A DNA stretch of 64,000 nt from GCA-003244245 sp050699515 (GCA_050699515.1 JBOHFF010000023.1:1-64000); one strand, 5' to 3'; positions 9,420 to 18,095 are shown, counted from the first letter of the stretch. Notes: generated from the letters alone by a model not told the origin. A program made the numbers and translations.

Positions 9420-9708
9420 TTTGATGCCACTCCCGTTAGACTCGAGGAAGGGCTGTAACAGTGCGGCAACGCGGCGGCGTCCCCTTGGGCTCACCTCGCC
9501 CGGCGTGGTCCAGCGTTGCCTGGTCAGCCCGTAGACGTCGCGGAGAAATCGCCCGACCATGCTCTTGGCGTGATCGTCCAGCGGGATCTTCGGGCCGCCG
9601 CGGTACAGCTTGAACGGGCTGGGGGGCGTTGTCCCAGTCGACCGTCTTCGGGATCGGGCGGCTCTCGCCGACGCGCACGTACTCCCGGCCGACGCTGTCG
9701 CGCCTCAT
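9420..9708 (-). pseudogene. 5' fragment of SagB-type (TbtE-like) azoline dehydrogenase
   Basis: SagB/TbtE flavoenzymes oxidise azolines to azoles in thiopeptide-type RiPPs. The start at 9708 overlaps the upstream LanB-C-like gene by ATGA. About 30 codons (to VDWDNAP) read normally. A run of six C residues near 9632 then shifts the frame; dropping one C restores PFKLYRGGPKIPLDDHAKS and RFLRDVYGLTRQRW, the usual N-terminal region of thiopeptide SagB-like proteins. After ~95 residues the similarity stops. The FMN-binding body (normally 300-500 aa in all) is absent and a tex fragment follows. The homopolymer shift may be a sequencing error, but the truncation is real. Confidence 0.65.
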
Positions 9709-10775
9709 GACGCGGTGACCAGGTCGACGGCCGAGACACCGAAACGCTCCTCGACAGTCTCAGAGACCAGGAACCCGAGCAGCGACCGCTCGAACGGCCG
9801 GATACCCAACCGCGTCAGATGCAGGTAGCTACAGTTGACGATCACCCGCCAGGTGTGGAACCGGGTACTCGTGCGCATCATCTCCAGATGCGCGGCGTTG
9901 CCCGCCAGCTCCCGGTGAAATGCGCTGTGCGCGGTCACCTCGTCGTTGAACCACACGCCCGGCTCGCGCACCGACAGGGTGACGTCCCCGGCCGCGATCA
10001 GCGCCTCAGCGCGCCGGTATAGACGGTGCACGGCGTGGACCCAGTCGCGGACGAACGGGACGTCGCCGCCGGTACCCTCCACGGTGTCGAGCACCTGCCC
10101 GAGACGCTCGACGAGCGCGGGCGCGCGAACGCGGTACTGCTGCTCCAAGAATGACCGCAGCGCAACCGGGTCCGGGGCGACCATGATCCTGACCTCGGCG
10201 TGCGCCCGGTAGGAGACGTATCCCTGGGTGATCATCCCGGCGGAGTGGGCGGTGGCCCACATCAGATCCAGCGCCAGGTTCAAGCGCGAGGTGCCGCCGC
10301 GGATACGGTCGATCATGGCGAAGGTCGCCTCGGTGGTGTCGACATAGAAGTCCTCCACCAAAGCGGCGGCGGCCTCGCTGCCCAACACGTCGATCCGGCG
10401 GTCGCAGGGCAGGTACTGGATCGAGTTGTCCGGGTAGAGCGGGGACAGCGGCCCCGGCTCACGCTCGCGCATGGCAAGCCGTTCGTGCGCCTCCAGCAGC
10501 GTCGTCTCGTCCACGCACATCGTCGATGGGTGCGCGGCCAGCCAGCCGCCCACCAGGTCGGCGACGGCCGGGATGACGACCCGGTCGAAGTCATCGGCGG
10601 TGGTGTGGAAGCGCAGCCGCAGGTGCGGGCCGCGCAGCCAGTGGCGGACGAAGAAGCTCGGCCGGGGAGCAAGGCTCGCGAGCAGTGGGCGGACACAGTC
10701 CAAGATCAGGTCGTCTCTGTGTTGATCGTCGTAGTAATAGACACTGATGTTGTGCCAGCTGGGCTCGTCGTTCAT
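9705..10775 (-). CDS. Thiopeptide-type LanB C-terminal-like protein, probable pyridine synthase (TbtD-like)
   Basis: The protein has 356 aa. It carries the SpaB_C/thiopeptide-type biosynthesis fold: WHNISVYYYDDQHRDDLIL at the start, then FFVRHWLRGPHLRLRF, then YVSYRAHAEVRI near the middle. In thiomuracin-type clusters two such proteins follow the glutamylation enzyme. One eliminates glutamate to make dehydroalanines; the second catalyses the formal [4+2] cycloaddition. Position as the second of the pair suggests the latter role. The start at 10775 overlaps the stop of the upstream gene (ATGA), and the stop overlaps the SagB start, so this was one translationally coupled operon. The frame appears intact. 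Confidence 0.7.
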   Translation of the reverse strand: MNDEPSWHNISVYYYDDQHRDDLILDCVRPLLASLAPRPSFFVRHWLRGPHLRLRFHTTADDFDRVVIPAVADLVGGWLAAHPSTMCVDETTLLEAHERLAMREREPGPLSPLYPDNSIQYLPCDRRIDVLGSEAAAALVEDFYVDTTEATFAMIDRIRGGTSRLNLALDLMWATAHSAGMITQGYVSYRAHAEVRIMVAPDPVALRSFLEQQYRVRAPALVERLGQVLDTVEGTGGDVPFVRDWVHAVHRLYRRAEALIAAGDVTLSVREPGVWFNDEVTAHSAFHRELAGNAAHLEMMRTSTRFHTWRVIVNCSYLHLTRLGIRPFERSLLGFLVSETVEERFGVSAVDLVTAS

Positions 10776-11670
10776 CGTGGGTCCTTCCTCCCGGCGATCT
10801 CGGTAAGCGCGCTTTGCAGCAGAAACAGCAGATAGGTCTCTTCGGCCACCTTGATTCCGAGTCGGTTGTTGTGCTTGTGCAGGCACTGGAACAGCAGCGA
10901 CTCGAGGGCAAGCCGCGCCTCGGTGAGCCGGTCGGCCAGAGTGGCGACAGATTCCATCCACCGTGCGCTGATCGCGTCCAGGTGAGTGCCCGCGCCGGGT
11001 CGCGCCTCGTCCAGCCGCCGCCGGGCGACGTCGCCCAGCTGCGCGCGCTGCCGCTGGTACCGCTGCTCGAATTGGGTCTCGTAGCGCGCGCGGCGATCGA
11101 GATCGCCCGCGTCCGGCCGGTGCGCCGCTGCTCGCTGGGGTTGGTGGCGATCACCTCGAGGGCCAGCGCGGAGGAGTCCATGAAGTGCGGCTCGAACGCC
11201 GCCACGCTCGCCGGGCCACCCAAGCGATCCTCTTCTGAGACGTAGGCGGCGTAGCGCAGTGAGTTGTTTGGTTGTAACGGCTCGACCGTAGCCGGGCCAG
11301 AACCGAACTCGTGCCGCGAGAGCCAACCGGCGGTCCGCAGGTACTCCTCGGCGCGCACGACCGCCTGTGACGGGCAGCGAGCGAAGAACCGGCCGATGCG
11401 CGTCTCGATCAAGCGCTTGACCGGTCGCGCTTGCGCCTGGCCACTCGGCAGGACGCGGAGCCGGACGTGCGGGCCGCCCTGCCAGTACCGGACGAAGAAG
11501 AACCCGTCGGTCAGCCCGCCGACCAGTGGGCTGACCGCGCCGCGCAGCAGGTCGTTGAGCACGTCGTGGTAGTACAGGTGAGCACTGACCCAGCGGGTAT
11601 CAGCGGTCGAGCTCGAAGACGCACTCGCTGGCATAGCCGGTGTTGCCGTCGGTGACGAGTAGATCATCAT
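10772..11670 (-). pseudogene. Thiopeptide-type LanB C-terminal-like protein, probable glutamate eliminase (TbtC-like), frameshifted
   Basis: The first part reads VSAHLYYHDVLNDLLRGAVS, FFFVRYWQGGPHVRLRV and RYAAYVSEEDRLGG, the same fold as its downstream neighbour. Near 11117-11125 the frame breaks; adding one G restores GRDAGDLDRRARYETQFEQR and the C-terminal half to the stop at 10772. The total restored length is ~300 aa, typical for the split eliminase that converts glutamylated Ser/Thr into dehydroamino acids. The start at 11670 follows AGGAGGT inside the upstream gene; a later GTG near 11586 is also possible. The break is a single base, so sequencing error must be excluded before calling it dead. 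Confidence 0.65.
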
Positions 11671-14278
11671 CGGTTGGCAGGACCTCCTGGAAGACGAGCA
11701 TCAGATCGGGCTGGGCGGCGATCTGCGCGAACACCCGGAGAAAGACCTGATTGGAGAAATCGACGTAGCAGGGCTTGCGGTTCTTGCCCAGGTTGATCGG
11801 GGCGCCGGCGGCGGTGACGGCCCGGACAAAGCACTGCCGCGGGATGCCGTGCTCGGCCAGCCAGCGCGTCACCCTGATCAGATGGGACAACGCCGACTCG
11901 CCTTTCTCGCGCAGCGGAGCATCGCCGGCACCGACCACCCACGTCGCGCGAGCAATGACGACGTTGCCCAGGCACAGCCGGGGAACCCGGCGCACCCCCT
12001 GGCTGTGCGTCAGGAAGGTCAGCTCCGACAATCGTTGCGGCAGCCCGCCGAACGTCGACACGCCGAACGCCTGCATCAACAGCCGGTAGGTCCAGGGCAG
12101 CGCCCAGTCGACCAGCGTGCCCAGATGCAGGGGGGTGACCTGCTCCCCGCGGGACCGCCAGACCAGCCGCAGCCGGTCAGTGGCCGCGTCGTGGACGACG
12201 TTCAGGTCGCCGAGGGAGATCTGCTCGGCCGGGGGCCGGTTGCTCACACTGCCGGGGTAGGTGATCTCGTAGGGAGCCGGCGACAGGCGCAGGTTCAGGT
12301 TGGAGCTGCCGATCGTGGCCAGGTCCGCGTACACCACACCGCTGCCTGCGGGCAACCCCGGAAGGGGGTGCGCGTCGCCGTGGGCCCGTGCGGCGAACCG
12401 GTGCAAGCGGGCGTGCGCACGCCGGAAACCGGCATCAGTGTTGTTCAGAACGAAGTGCGGCGCCCCGTTCCTGATCATCGGCTGGCCGTAGAACGCGACC
12501 GAGTCGTGGGGCCCCACGAACTCCGGCAGCGCAGCGACGAGGTCGGACAGCGCACCGCGGTCCAGCCGGCGGATCCCGGCCTGGTCGACCGGCGCCGTGC
12601 GCACCTGCGTGGCGACCTGGCGCCGCAGCTGCTTGACCCGATCCAGCGAGTCCAGACCGGCGGTCGTCACCAGCCACGGCTGGCGCAGGATCGTGCCGAG
12701 GTCTGCCCCGGGCCGGGTCGCCTCGTCGCTCACCACGCGACACCACTGCAGGAAGCCGACTGTCGAGCCGGGCCCGAAGCGTTCGGCGGAGAAGGCCGCC
12801 AGCGCCAGGCGTGGCGGCAGGCTCCGATCGTACAGGCCGCTCAGTCCCGCCAACAAGCGCAGGCCGTCGAGCACACCGGCCCAGCCGGGCAGCGCGAAGC
12901 GGTAGTCCAACCCCGCCACGACGGTGTCCTCGAAGACCGCGTTCTTGACCGGAACGACGACGCCCTTGGGGGTCCAGCCCAGCTGCACGTACAGCGCATG
13001 CAGGGTGCCGTCGACGGCGCCGACCGAGGCGAACCGTTGCGGCGCCCGGCGGCTGCCGGTGCTGTCGGTGAGCTCGGCCAGCTGCGCCCGCAACCGCTCC
13101 AGTAGCTCGCGCAGGGCATCGACGCGCTGCCCGGTGCAGCCCGCCAGCGCGCCGGACAGCTCGCCGAGATGGTCCAGCGACTGGTCGGCGACGTCCAACT
13201 GCGTCTCCAGCAGTCCCACGTCGATCAGGTGGTCGAGATAGGCGGCGACCTCAGCAGCGTCAGACGCCGGATCGAGCGCCTCGGCGACCTGGGCATAGGT
13301 CGAGTCGGGTGCGGCCTGGATCACCTCCAGCACCCGCCGCAGGGCAGCCGTCACGGCCACCTCGACCACCGCCTCGCCCATGCGGCGCGACAGGAACCGC
13401 AGCATCGCGCCGTCCTGCGCGACACTGGGGTTGATGCGCAGCCGCACCTGCGACCTGATCTCGGGCCAGGACGCCAGCTCGCGGCGCAGGTGCAGGGCGA
13501 TCCGCACGGCCGGCTCCACCGCGCTGCGACGCGTCCAGGCACCGGCGCAGCGCACGGGATCGCGGCCGGCAGGCGTCCAGTGGCCCTCGGCGAGACTGGT
13601 GAAGGTGCTGAACGGGGTGGTCTTGGCAGCCGCTCGGCCCAGATATTTCACCAGACTGGCCTCGAGCGCCTCGTCCGGTCGTGCCCCGGGGCCGATGGGA
13701 CGCCACTTGACGAGCTCGGCGTACAGATCCGGGCTGGCCAGGACCAGGCCCTGCTGGAACCAGTCGTCGCTGGCGGCGTCGGCGAGCACCAGGCGCTTCT
13801 CGACGGACTCCGTCTCCAGGGTGGCCTCGGCCCGAGCGCGCAGCGCATCCCGCTGCGCCAGGCGCCGCTGGAACGCGGCGATCCTGGGAGCGAGATCAGC
13901 GGGCAGCGCTGCCCACACACCGTCGGTGAGGACACCCGACCGCGGCTGCCGCACCTGGTACACGCAGCGTCGCAGCGTGACCAGACGGCTGCGCACCACC
14001 CGGTCGGCCACCGCACCGACGACGTCGTACAACGCCTCTGACAGCTGCTCGCCCTCGACGCTCAGCCGGTCGGAGAAGTCCACCAGCTCCTCGACCGCGC
14101 TGATGGTCGCCTCGCAGCGCAACCGGCGCAGCACCGCCATCGGCAATCCCGCGACCCGCACGACGAAACTCGGCACCACCGGACCCACCCGATCCCAGGA
14201 GTCGGCGCCGGCTTCCACGAGTGCGGGTCTCATGCCACCACCACCGTTGCGCTCATGCCACCACGTCGCGCGGCTCAT
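11600..14278 (-). CDS. LanB-type dehydratase N-terminal protein, tRNA-Glu-dependent glutamylation enzyme (TbtB-like)
   Basis: The protein has 892 aa and lacks a fused elimination domain, as in thiopeptide clusters. Lant_dehydr_N features are visible: SFVVRVAGLPM near the N terminus, the diagnostic KTTPFSTFTSLAEGHW near residue 220, and the C-terminal GIPRQCFVRAVTAAG and KPCYVDFSNQVFL characteristic of the family. The enzyme would transfer glutamate from Glu-tRNA to Ser/Thr side chains of the precursor. The start at 14278 overlaps the stop of the upstream YcaO remnant (ATGA); an in-frame ATG at 14233 is an alternative. The frame is intact over its whole length. It is the largest surviving gene of the locus. 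Confidence 0.85.
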   Translation of the reverse strand: MSRATWWHERNGGGGMRPALVEAGADSWDRVGPVVPSFVVRVAGLPMAVLRRLRCEATISAVEELVDFSDRLSVEGEQLSEALYDVVGAVADRVVRSRLVTLRRCVYQVRQPRSGVLTDGVWAALPADLAPRIAAFQRRLAQRDALRARAEATLETESVEKRLVLADAASDDWFQQGLVLASPDLYAELVKWRPIGPGARPDEALEASLVKYLGRAAAKTTPFSTFTSLAEGHWTPAGRDPVRCAGAWTRRSAVEPAVRIALHLRRELASWPEIRSQVRLRINPSVAQDGAMLRFLSRRMGEAVVEVAVTAALRRVLEVIQAAPDSTYAQVAEALDPASDAAEVAAYLDHLIDVGLLETQLDVADQSLDHLGELSGALAGCTGQRVDALRELLERLRAQLAELTDSTGSRRAPQRFASVGAVDGTLHALYVQLGWTPKGVVVPVKNAVFEDTVVAGLDYRFALPGWAGVLDGLRLLAGLSGLYDRSLPPRLALAAFSAERFGPGSTVGFLQWCRVVSDEATRPGADLGTILRQPWLVTTAGLDSLDRVKQLRRQVATQVRTAPVDQAGIRRLDRGALSDLVAALPEFVGPHDSVAFYGQPMIRNGAPHFVLNNTDAGFRRAHARLHRFAARAHGDAHPLPGLPAGSGVVYADLATIGSSNLNLRLSPAPYEITYPGSVSNRPPAEQISLGDLNVVHDAATDRLRLVWRSRGEQVTPLHLGTLVDWALPWTYRLLMQAFGVSTFGGLPQRLSELTFLTHSQGVRRVPRLCLGNVVIARATWVVGAGDAPLREKGESALSHLIRVTRWLAEHGIPRQCFVRAVTAAGAPINLGKNRKPCYVDFSNQVFLRVFAQIAAQPDLMLVFQEVLPTDDDLLVTDGNTGYASECVFELDR

Positions 14279-14803
14279 GGAAAGGGGTGCGGGTACGGGT
14301 TGAGCTCGTCGTGGGTCAACGGACGCGGGTGGTAGCCCAGCTCGTGGCCGACGCGGTAGAGCCGGTCCAGGCCGTGGATGCGCCGGTTGTCGTAGCCGAA
14401 GACCATCGGCACCGCGCCGGGCACGATGACCTTGACGCAGGCGAACTGCTCGGCCGCGTGCTCTGGGCCGGTCTGATCGACAACGATGACGTCGAGCCCG
14501 GTGTCCAGGTAGCGCCCCACCGTCTCGTGCAGGTCGGCGGACAGATCCGCGTTGGGCACGGGCCGGTCGCGCCAGGCACTCGGCGTTGAACGCACCGTGC
14601 AGGTCGGGATCCCAACCGTCGGTGGCAAGCACGGCGACACCGCAGCCGTCCATACCGGCAAGACCGGCGTCGAGGAGCTGGATCGTGCAGGCTCTGCCCA
14701 ACTGCCGGGCCACCGTCCTGTGCACCAGACCCTGGCCAGCCAACCCGACAGTGATCGCGGATGTGCGGACCGCCCGCTCGGGCGCTATGGATACGGTCGC
14801 CAT
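14275..14803 (-). pseudogene. ThiF-like/YcaO cyclodehydratase gene with a large internal deletion
   Basis: The intact enzymes heterocyclise cysteine in azole-containing RiPPs. The ATG at 14803 has a GAGGTAG site and begins a leader-binding ThiF-like N terminus (TVGLAGQGLVHRTVARQLG, then VAVLATDGWDPDLHGAFNAE). At about 14575 it jumps, out of frame, to the C terminus of a YcaO protein: GLDVIVVDQTGPEHAAEQF, VMVFGYDNRRIHG-like residues and the terminal NPYPHPFP, the Pro-rich YcaO end. Roughly 75 N-terminal and 105 C-terminal residues remain of an expected ~600-650, so the ATP-binding centre is missing. A second copy of the 5' part is at 33757-34119. The locus therefore lacks a working cyclodehydratase in this window. 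Confidence 0.8.
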
Positions 14804-15353
14804 GTGGGCTACCTCGACTCCACAACCAGGTTGACGATAGAGGACAGAACCTCGGTGACGGGTCGGGTCATGGTGTGTCACTGCGCAGCTTCGTTCTCAC
14901 GATTCCCCCTGTCTCACGAACTATGTGACTATTCGGCACACAGTGTCCGCTCAATCGCACGGCGTCCACTCACACAATCGTCCACTGTCAGCGACCAACT
15001 CAGACATTATCAGAATCGCCCGCAACGATCACCATACTTGCGGCACCAATCTCGACCAGGTTGGGCTGGTCCCACCTAGTACCTTCAGTACTACCCGATT
15101 ACGACCCTGGCCCAGGTTGCAGGACCACCGGTTTAACGTACATATAAGTCAAACATGGGACAGGACCGCAAGTACTAGATCGGGCCACCGTGAAATGGTC
15201 AAGATCGGTACAGTGAGGGTGATACCCATCGACGATGATGCTGATACCGTCCTCCTGGCCACTGAAAGGTACGCACTGTGCGATCAGCGACTATTGAACC
15301 GCACAACTCCTGGAGCGAACCGTTCAGCACCACAGTCAACGAGGAGGTAGGTC
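14804..15353. promoter_or_regulatory. Divergent promoter region between cyclodehydratase remnant and precursor
   Basis: This 550-bp AT-richer region separates the minus-strand biosynthetic genes from the plus-strand precursor. A degenerate copy is found upstream of the second cyclodehydratase fragment (34120-34680), including the segment around cgcaacgatcaccat. It contains the palindrome at 15078-15092. A 51-codon open frame (15195-15350) ends inside the precursor's ribosome binding site; it may be chance or a coupled leader. Confidence 0.55.
15078..15092. promoter_or_regulatory. Palindromic candidate operator AGTACCTTCAGTACT
   Basis: It is an imperfect 15-bp inverted repeat in the divergent promoter region. 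The corresponding site in the duplicated promoter is the perfect palindrome AGTACCTTTGGTACT at 34454-34468. Conservation of the arms while flanks diverge suggests a regulator-binding site. The regulator is unknown. Confidence 0.5.
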
Positions 15354-15584
15354 GTGAACAAGCTACAGCTTGATCTGGAAACCCTGGAAGTCGAACGTCT
15401 CGACGTTTCCGTGACCGCACTGAGCGGTGGTCTGGAGTTGCTCGGGATGGGCCATGCGTCACCTGAGCTGAGCCAATCCTGCGATACGGCTGGGGCCTGC
15501 GGCACCGACATGTGCGGGTGCAGCGGTGACTACGAGAGCGCCAGTTGCGATGACGGCCAGTGCGGGTGCGACAGCGGCGCCTGA
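15354..15584 (+). CDS. Thiopeptide-like RiPP precursor peptide
   Basis: The peptide has 76 aa. The GTG start follows a very strong GAGGAGGTAGG site. The N-terminal ~41 residues form an acidic leader (LQLDLETLEVERLDV, later GMGHASPELSQ). The latter resembles the GHGMPEV-type leader end of GE2270/thiomuracin precursors. The C-terminal ~35 residues are Cys-, Asp- and Gly-rich: SCDTAGACGTDMCGCS then GDYESASCDDGQCGCDSGA, with seven Cys and few Thr. This is unlike the Ser/Thr/Cys cores of known thiopeptides and is longer than usual. It is opposite to the LanB-type genes across a shared promoter region. The identity as precursor rests on size, leader and context. Confidence 0.7.
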   Translation: MNKLQLDLETLEVERLDVSVTALSGGLELLGMGHASPELSQSCDTAGACGTDMCGCSGDYESASCDDGQCGCDSGA

Positions 15585-15596
15585 GGTACATCGAGG

Positions 15597-15614
15597 GTTG
15601 CGCCGAGGCGCAAC
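15597..15614 (+). terminator. Hairpin just after the precursor gene
   Basis: A 7-bp perfect stem gttgcgc/gcgcaac with a cgag tetraloop lies 13 nt after the stop codon. No T-tract follows. It could be an attenuator or mRNA stabiliser limiting read-through into the downstream monooxygenase gene, as often seen after RiPP precursors. Confidence 0.45.
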
Positions 15615-15769
15615 GGCGTATGTGCCATCGCGCGAGCGGCTACCAGCGGAGATATGAGATGGGGAGCAGCGTGGCCGGCCCGGTTGGTCACGCTGTTCCT
15701 TCTCCGCGGCAAGGATATGCCCGTAACAGCTGATGAGAGACCCGATGCCGCTGTCTGGTGAGGAGTCCC

Positions 15770-17455
15770 GTGACCACATCACCTCGCACGAAGACCGACG
15801 TCCTTGTCGTAGGCGCAGGTCCGAGCGGCCTGGTCGCGGCCCTGCAGCTGGCCCGGTACGGAGTTCGGGTGCGGATTGTGGACCGTAAGTCCGGTCCGGT
15901 CGAGCAAACCAGGGCCACCCTCGTGCAAGCACGCACGTTGGAATATCTCGACCATCTTGGCCTAGCGGACCAAGCGATGGAGCAGGGCGTGCCGATCACC
16001 CGCGTCGAGGTGTACGAGAAGAGACGCGCCTCGGCGCAGCTGCCACTGTTTGAACCGGGCATCGAAGGACGAACACGTTTCCCTTGCGCGCTCGCGCTGG
16101 AACAGTCCAAAACCGAACGAATTCTGGTGGCTGCGCTCGCCGAGCACGGGGCGACAGTCGAGTGGGGTTGTTCCGTCGAAAGCGTGGCGGACAACAGTCG
16201 GTACGTTGACCTGACAGTCCGGCGCGCAGAGCGCCTTGACACGATCACAGCTCGGTGGGTGGTCGCCGCCGACGGTGCTAGCAGCACGGTGCGCCGCTGC
16301 CTTGGCATCGCCTTCGCCGGCACCACCTACCCGCAAACCGGTCTGCTGGCCGACGTGACTCTCGGCGTAGATCTGCCACCGAACCGGATCCGGTTGATTC
16401 ACACCCGCGGCGGCTTTGTCGGGATTCTCCCGATGGGCGGGAACCGCCACCGGCTGTTCGGCATCGTTCCACCGGGTTTCACCCAGTCGACGGTGCACCG
16501 AGAGGTCTCACACGACGCCTACGCGGAGCTCGCCACCGACCAGCTGCGACGCTGGTTCGACGACTATTTTCAGGTCGACGGCGAACTCGGTGAGATTCGC
16601 TGGGCGTCGCTGTTTCGAATCCACAGCCGCATCGCTGACCGGTTCAGCTCAGGAAACGTCTTCCTGGTCGGTGACGCCGCGCACGTCCATAATCCGGCCG
16701 GTGCCCAAGGCATGAACCTGGGCATCGGTGACGCGGTGAACCTGACCTGGAAATTGGCGCTCGTCGCCCGCGGCGAGGCTAAGGCAGACCTCCTCGAGAG
16801 CTATGAAGCTGAACGATACCCCGTCGCGCAGACGATCATGCGAAATGCTGATCGCGGGTTCAAGCTGGAGACCACCAGCAACCCAGTGGCGATGTGGATT
16901 CGTACGCACCTCGCCAAAAGGCTGGTCGGTCCGCTGACCGGACTTCCTCAGGTGCGCCGGATTGTCTTCCGGATGATGTCCCAGACGTGGATCGGCTACC
17001 GCGGCAGCCCGGCGGTCGCCACGACTCGAGCGGCTGGTGGCCTGCATCCTGGTGATCGTGCGCCACATGTGTCCCTAGTCGCCACATCCGCCAGCATTCT
17101 TGATGTCATGCGCCAACATGGCTACCACCTGCTGGTTTTCGAGGGACTCTCTCCCACCGGAGGCCTCGGCGACCTCGCCGTGATCGGTGCCGAGCTTCCG
17201 GACCGGTATCTGTCGCCGGTGTACGTACACGTCATTCCGCGCAGCGAGATGGCGGCCCACAAGACATACGCCGCATACCGCACCCGCCTGGTGCTGGTCC
17301 GACCGGACGGGCACATCGCAGCGGTCAGCGAACCGAACAGACCAACCGGCATCGTCCCCCTCATCACCCACCTCGACGGGATCCTGTTTCCTCGCCCGCA
17401 GACACCCGAACCCACAGGCTCGCATACGCTGCAGAGTTCACCGAGGGCTATATGA
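15770..17455 (+). CDS. FAD-dependent aromatic monooxygenase (PheA/TfdB type)
   Basis: The protein has 561 aa. The N-terminal Rossmann motif is DVLVVGAGPSGLVAALQLA, the DG motif region is RWVVAADGASSTVRRCLG, and the GD motif is VFLVGDAAHVHNPAGAQGMN, all of group A flavin hydroxylases. The C-terminal ~150 residues form the thioredoxin-like tail of this family (GLHPGDRAPHVSLV to GHIAAVSEPNR). The GTG at 15770 is chosen because GAGGAG sits just upstream. It is not the closest RebC-like protein of the window. Indolotryptoline clusters (cladoniamide, BE-54017) carry extra flavin monooxygenases beside the RebC type, so it may tailor an indolocarbazole. It could alternatively belong to the RiPP locus. 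Confidence 0.8.
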   Translation: MTTSPRTKTDVLVVGAGPSGLVAALQLARYGVRVRIVDRKSGPVEQTRATLVQARTLEYLDHLGLADQAMEQGVPITRVEVYEKRRASAQLPLFEPGIEGRTRFPCALALEQSKTERILVAALAEHGATVEWGCSVESVADNSRYVDLTVRRAERLDTITARWVVAADGASSTVRRCLGIAFAGTTYPQTGLLADVTLGVDLPPNRIRLIHTRGGFVGILPMGGNRHRLFGIVPPGFTQSTVHREVSHDAYAELATDQLRRWFDDYFQVDGELGEIRWASLFRIHSRIADRFSSGNVFLVGDAAHVHNPAGAQGMNLGIGDAVNLTWKLALVARGEAKADLLESYEAERYPVAQTIMRNADRGFKLETTSNPVAMWIRTHLAKRLVGPLTGLPQVRRIVFRMMSQTWIGYRGSPAVATTRAAGGLHPGDRAPHVSLVATSASILDVMRQHGYHLLVFEGLSPTGGLGDLAVIGAELPDRYLSPVYVHVIPRSEMAAHKTYAAYRTRLVLVRPDGHIAAVSEPNRPTGIVPLITHLDGILFPRPQTPEPTGSHTLQSSPRAI

Positions 17456-17836
17456 CCGGCCGCTGCCGTAGGGACGGGTATGGAACTCCAGAAGGTGCGT
17501 GTTGGGGTCGTTGACATATACGCCGCGGCCACCGTCTCGCGTGTTGATCTTACCTGTCTGTTGACGTAAGTGGTCGGCCCAATACTCGAGGCCAGCCGCC
17601 CGAATCCGGTCGAAGATCACGTCGAAGTCTGATTCGCTGACCAGGAACGCGTAGTGCTGAGGGTGGATGTCACCCGAGGTGTCCATGAACTGCAGGTTCA
17701 CCCCGTTACCCAGAACCGCTACCCGGAACTGTCCGAATCGAGTCGGTTCGGGCAGTCCCAACAGGTCGGTCAGGAAGGCCGCAGCGGCCACCGCGTCGTG
17801 GGCAGCGACAATGGTGTGGTTGAGCTCAACGGTCAT
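17438..17836 (-). CDS. VOC-family protein (glyoxalase/bleomycin-resistance fold)
   Basis: The protein has 132 aa. It has the paired beta-alpha-beta-beta-beta modules of the vicinal-oxygen-chelate fold: LNHTIVAAHDAVAAAAFLTD, a central HPQHYAFLV with a metal-type histidine, and the C-terminal GVYVNDPNTHLLEFHTRPY with the usual glutamate. The ATG at 17836 is preferred over a longer form because GGGAGAG precedes it. It is convergent with the monooxygenase, overlapping by 18 nt at the 3' ends. It may bind or degrade a small molecule, possibly as self-resistance. The substrate is unknown. Confidence 0.75.
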   Translation of the reverse strand: MTVELNHTIVAAHDAVAAAAFLTDLLGLPEPTRFGQFRVAVLGNGVNLQFMDTSGDIHPQHYAFLVSESDFDVIFDRIRAAGLEYWADHLRQQTGKINTRDGGRGVYVNDPNTHLLEFHTRPYGSGRSYSPR

Positions 17837-18095
17837 GACAATATCTCTCCCAAGATGCACCGGACACTACCTGTCTAGCACCGCAACAGCGCCCTCGGCT
17901 AACCAACGGCTTGCCCGCCGGACCCGCGAGACACTGGGCGAACGATATGAGGAGGCTAACCCGAAACGCCTCCCCGAGTTAGTCGCTCCTGCGCATAGCA
18001 GCAAAAACTGCACAACCACGTGGGCTGCCGGCGCGCACGCCGTCGTCGATTAGTTATATCGCGTTGGACGACACCTATCTGGCGGGTAGGGTGAC

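Noticed and set aside
11849..14303. Long plus-strand open frames opposite the LanB-type gene
   Set aside because: They lie wholly antisense to a recognisable LanB-type enzyme and are rich in Arg, Gln and Pro with no domain.
15195..15350. 51-codon ORF upstream of the precursor as a second peptide gene
   Set aside because: No good ribosome binding site, no leader-like features, and it overlaps a duplicated non-coding region.
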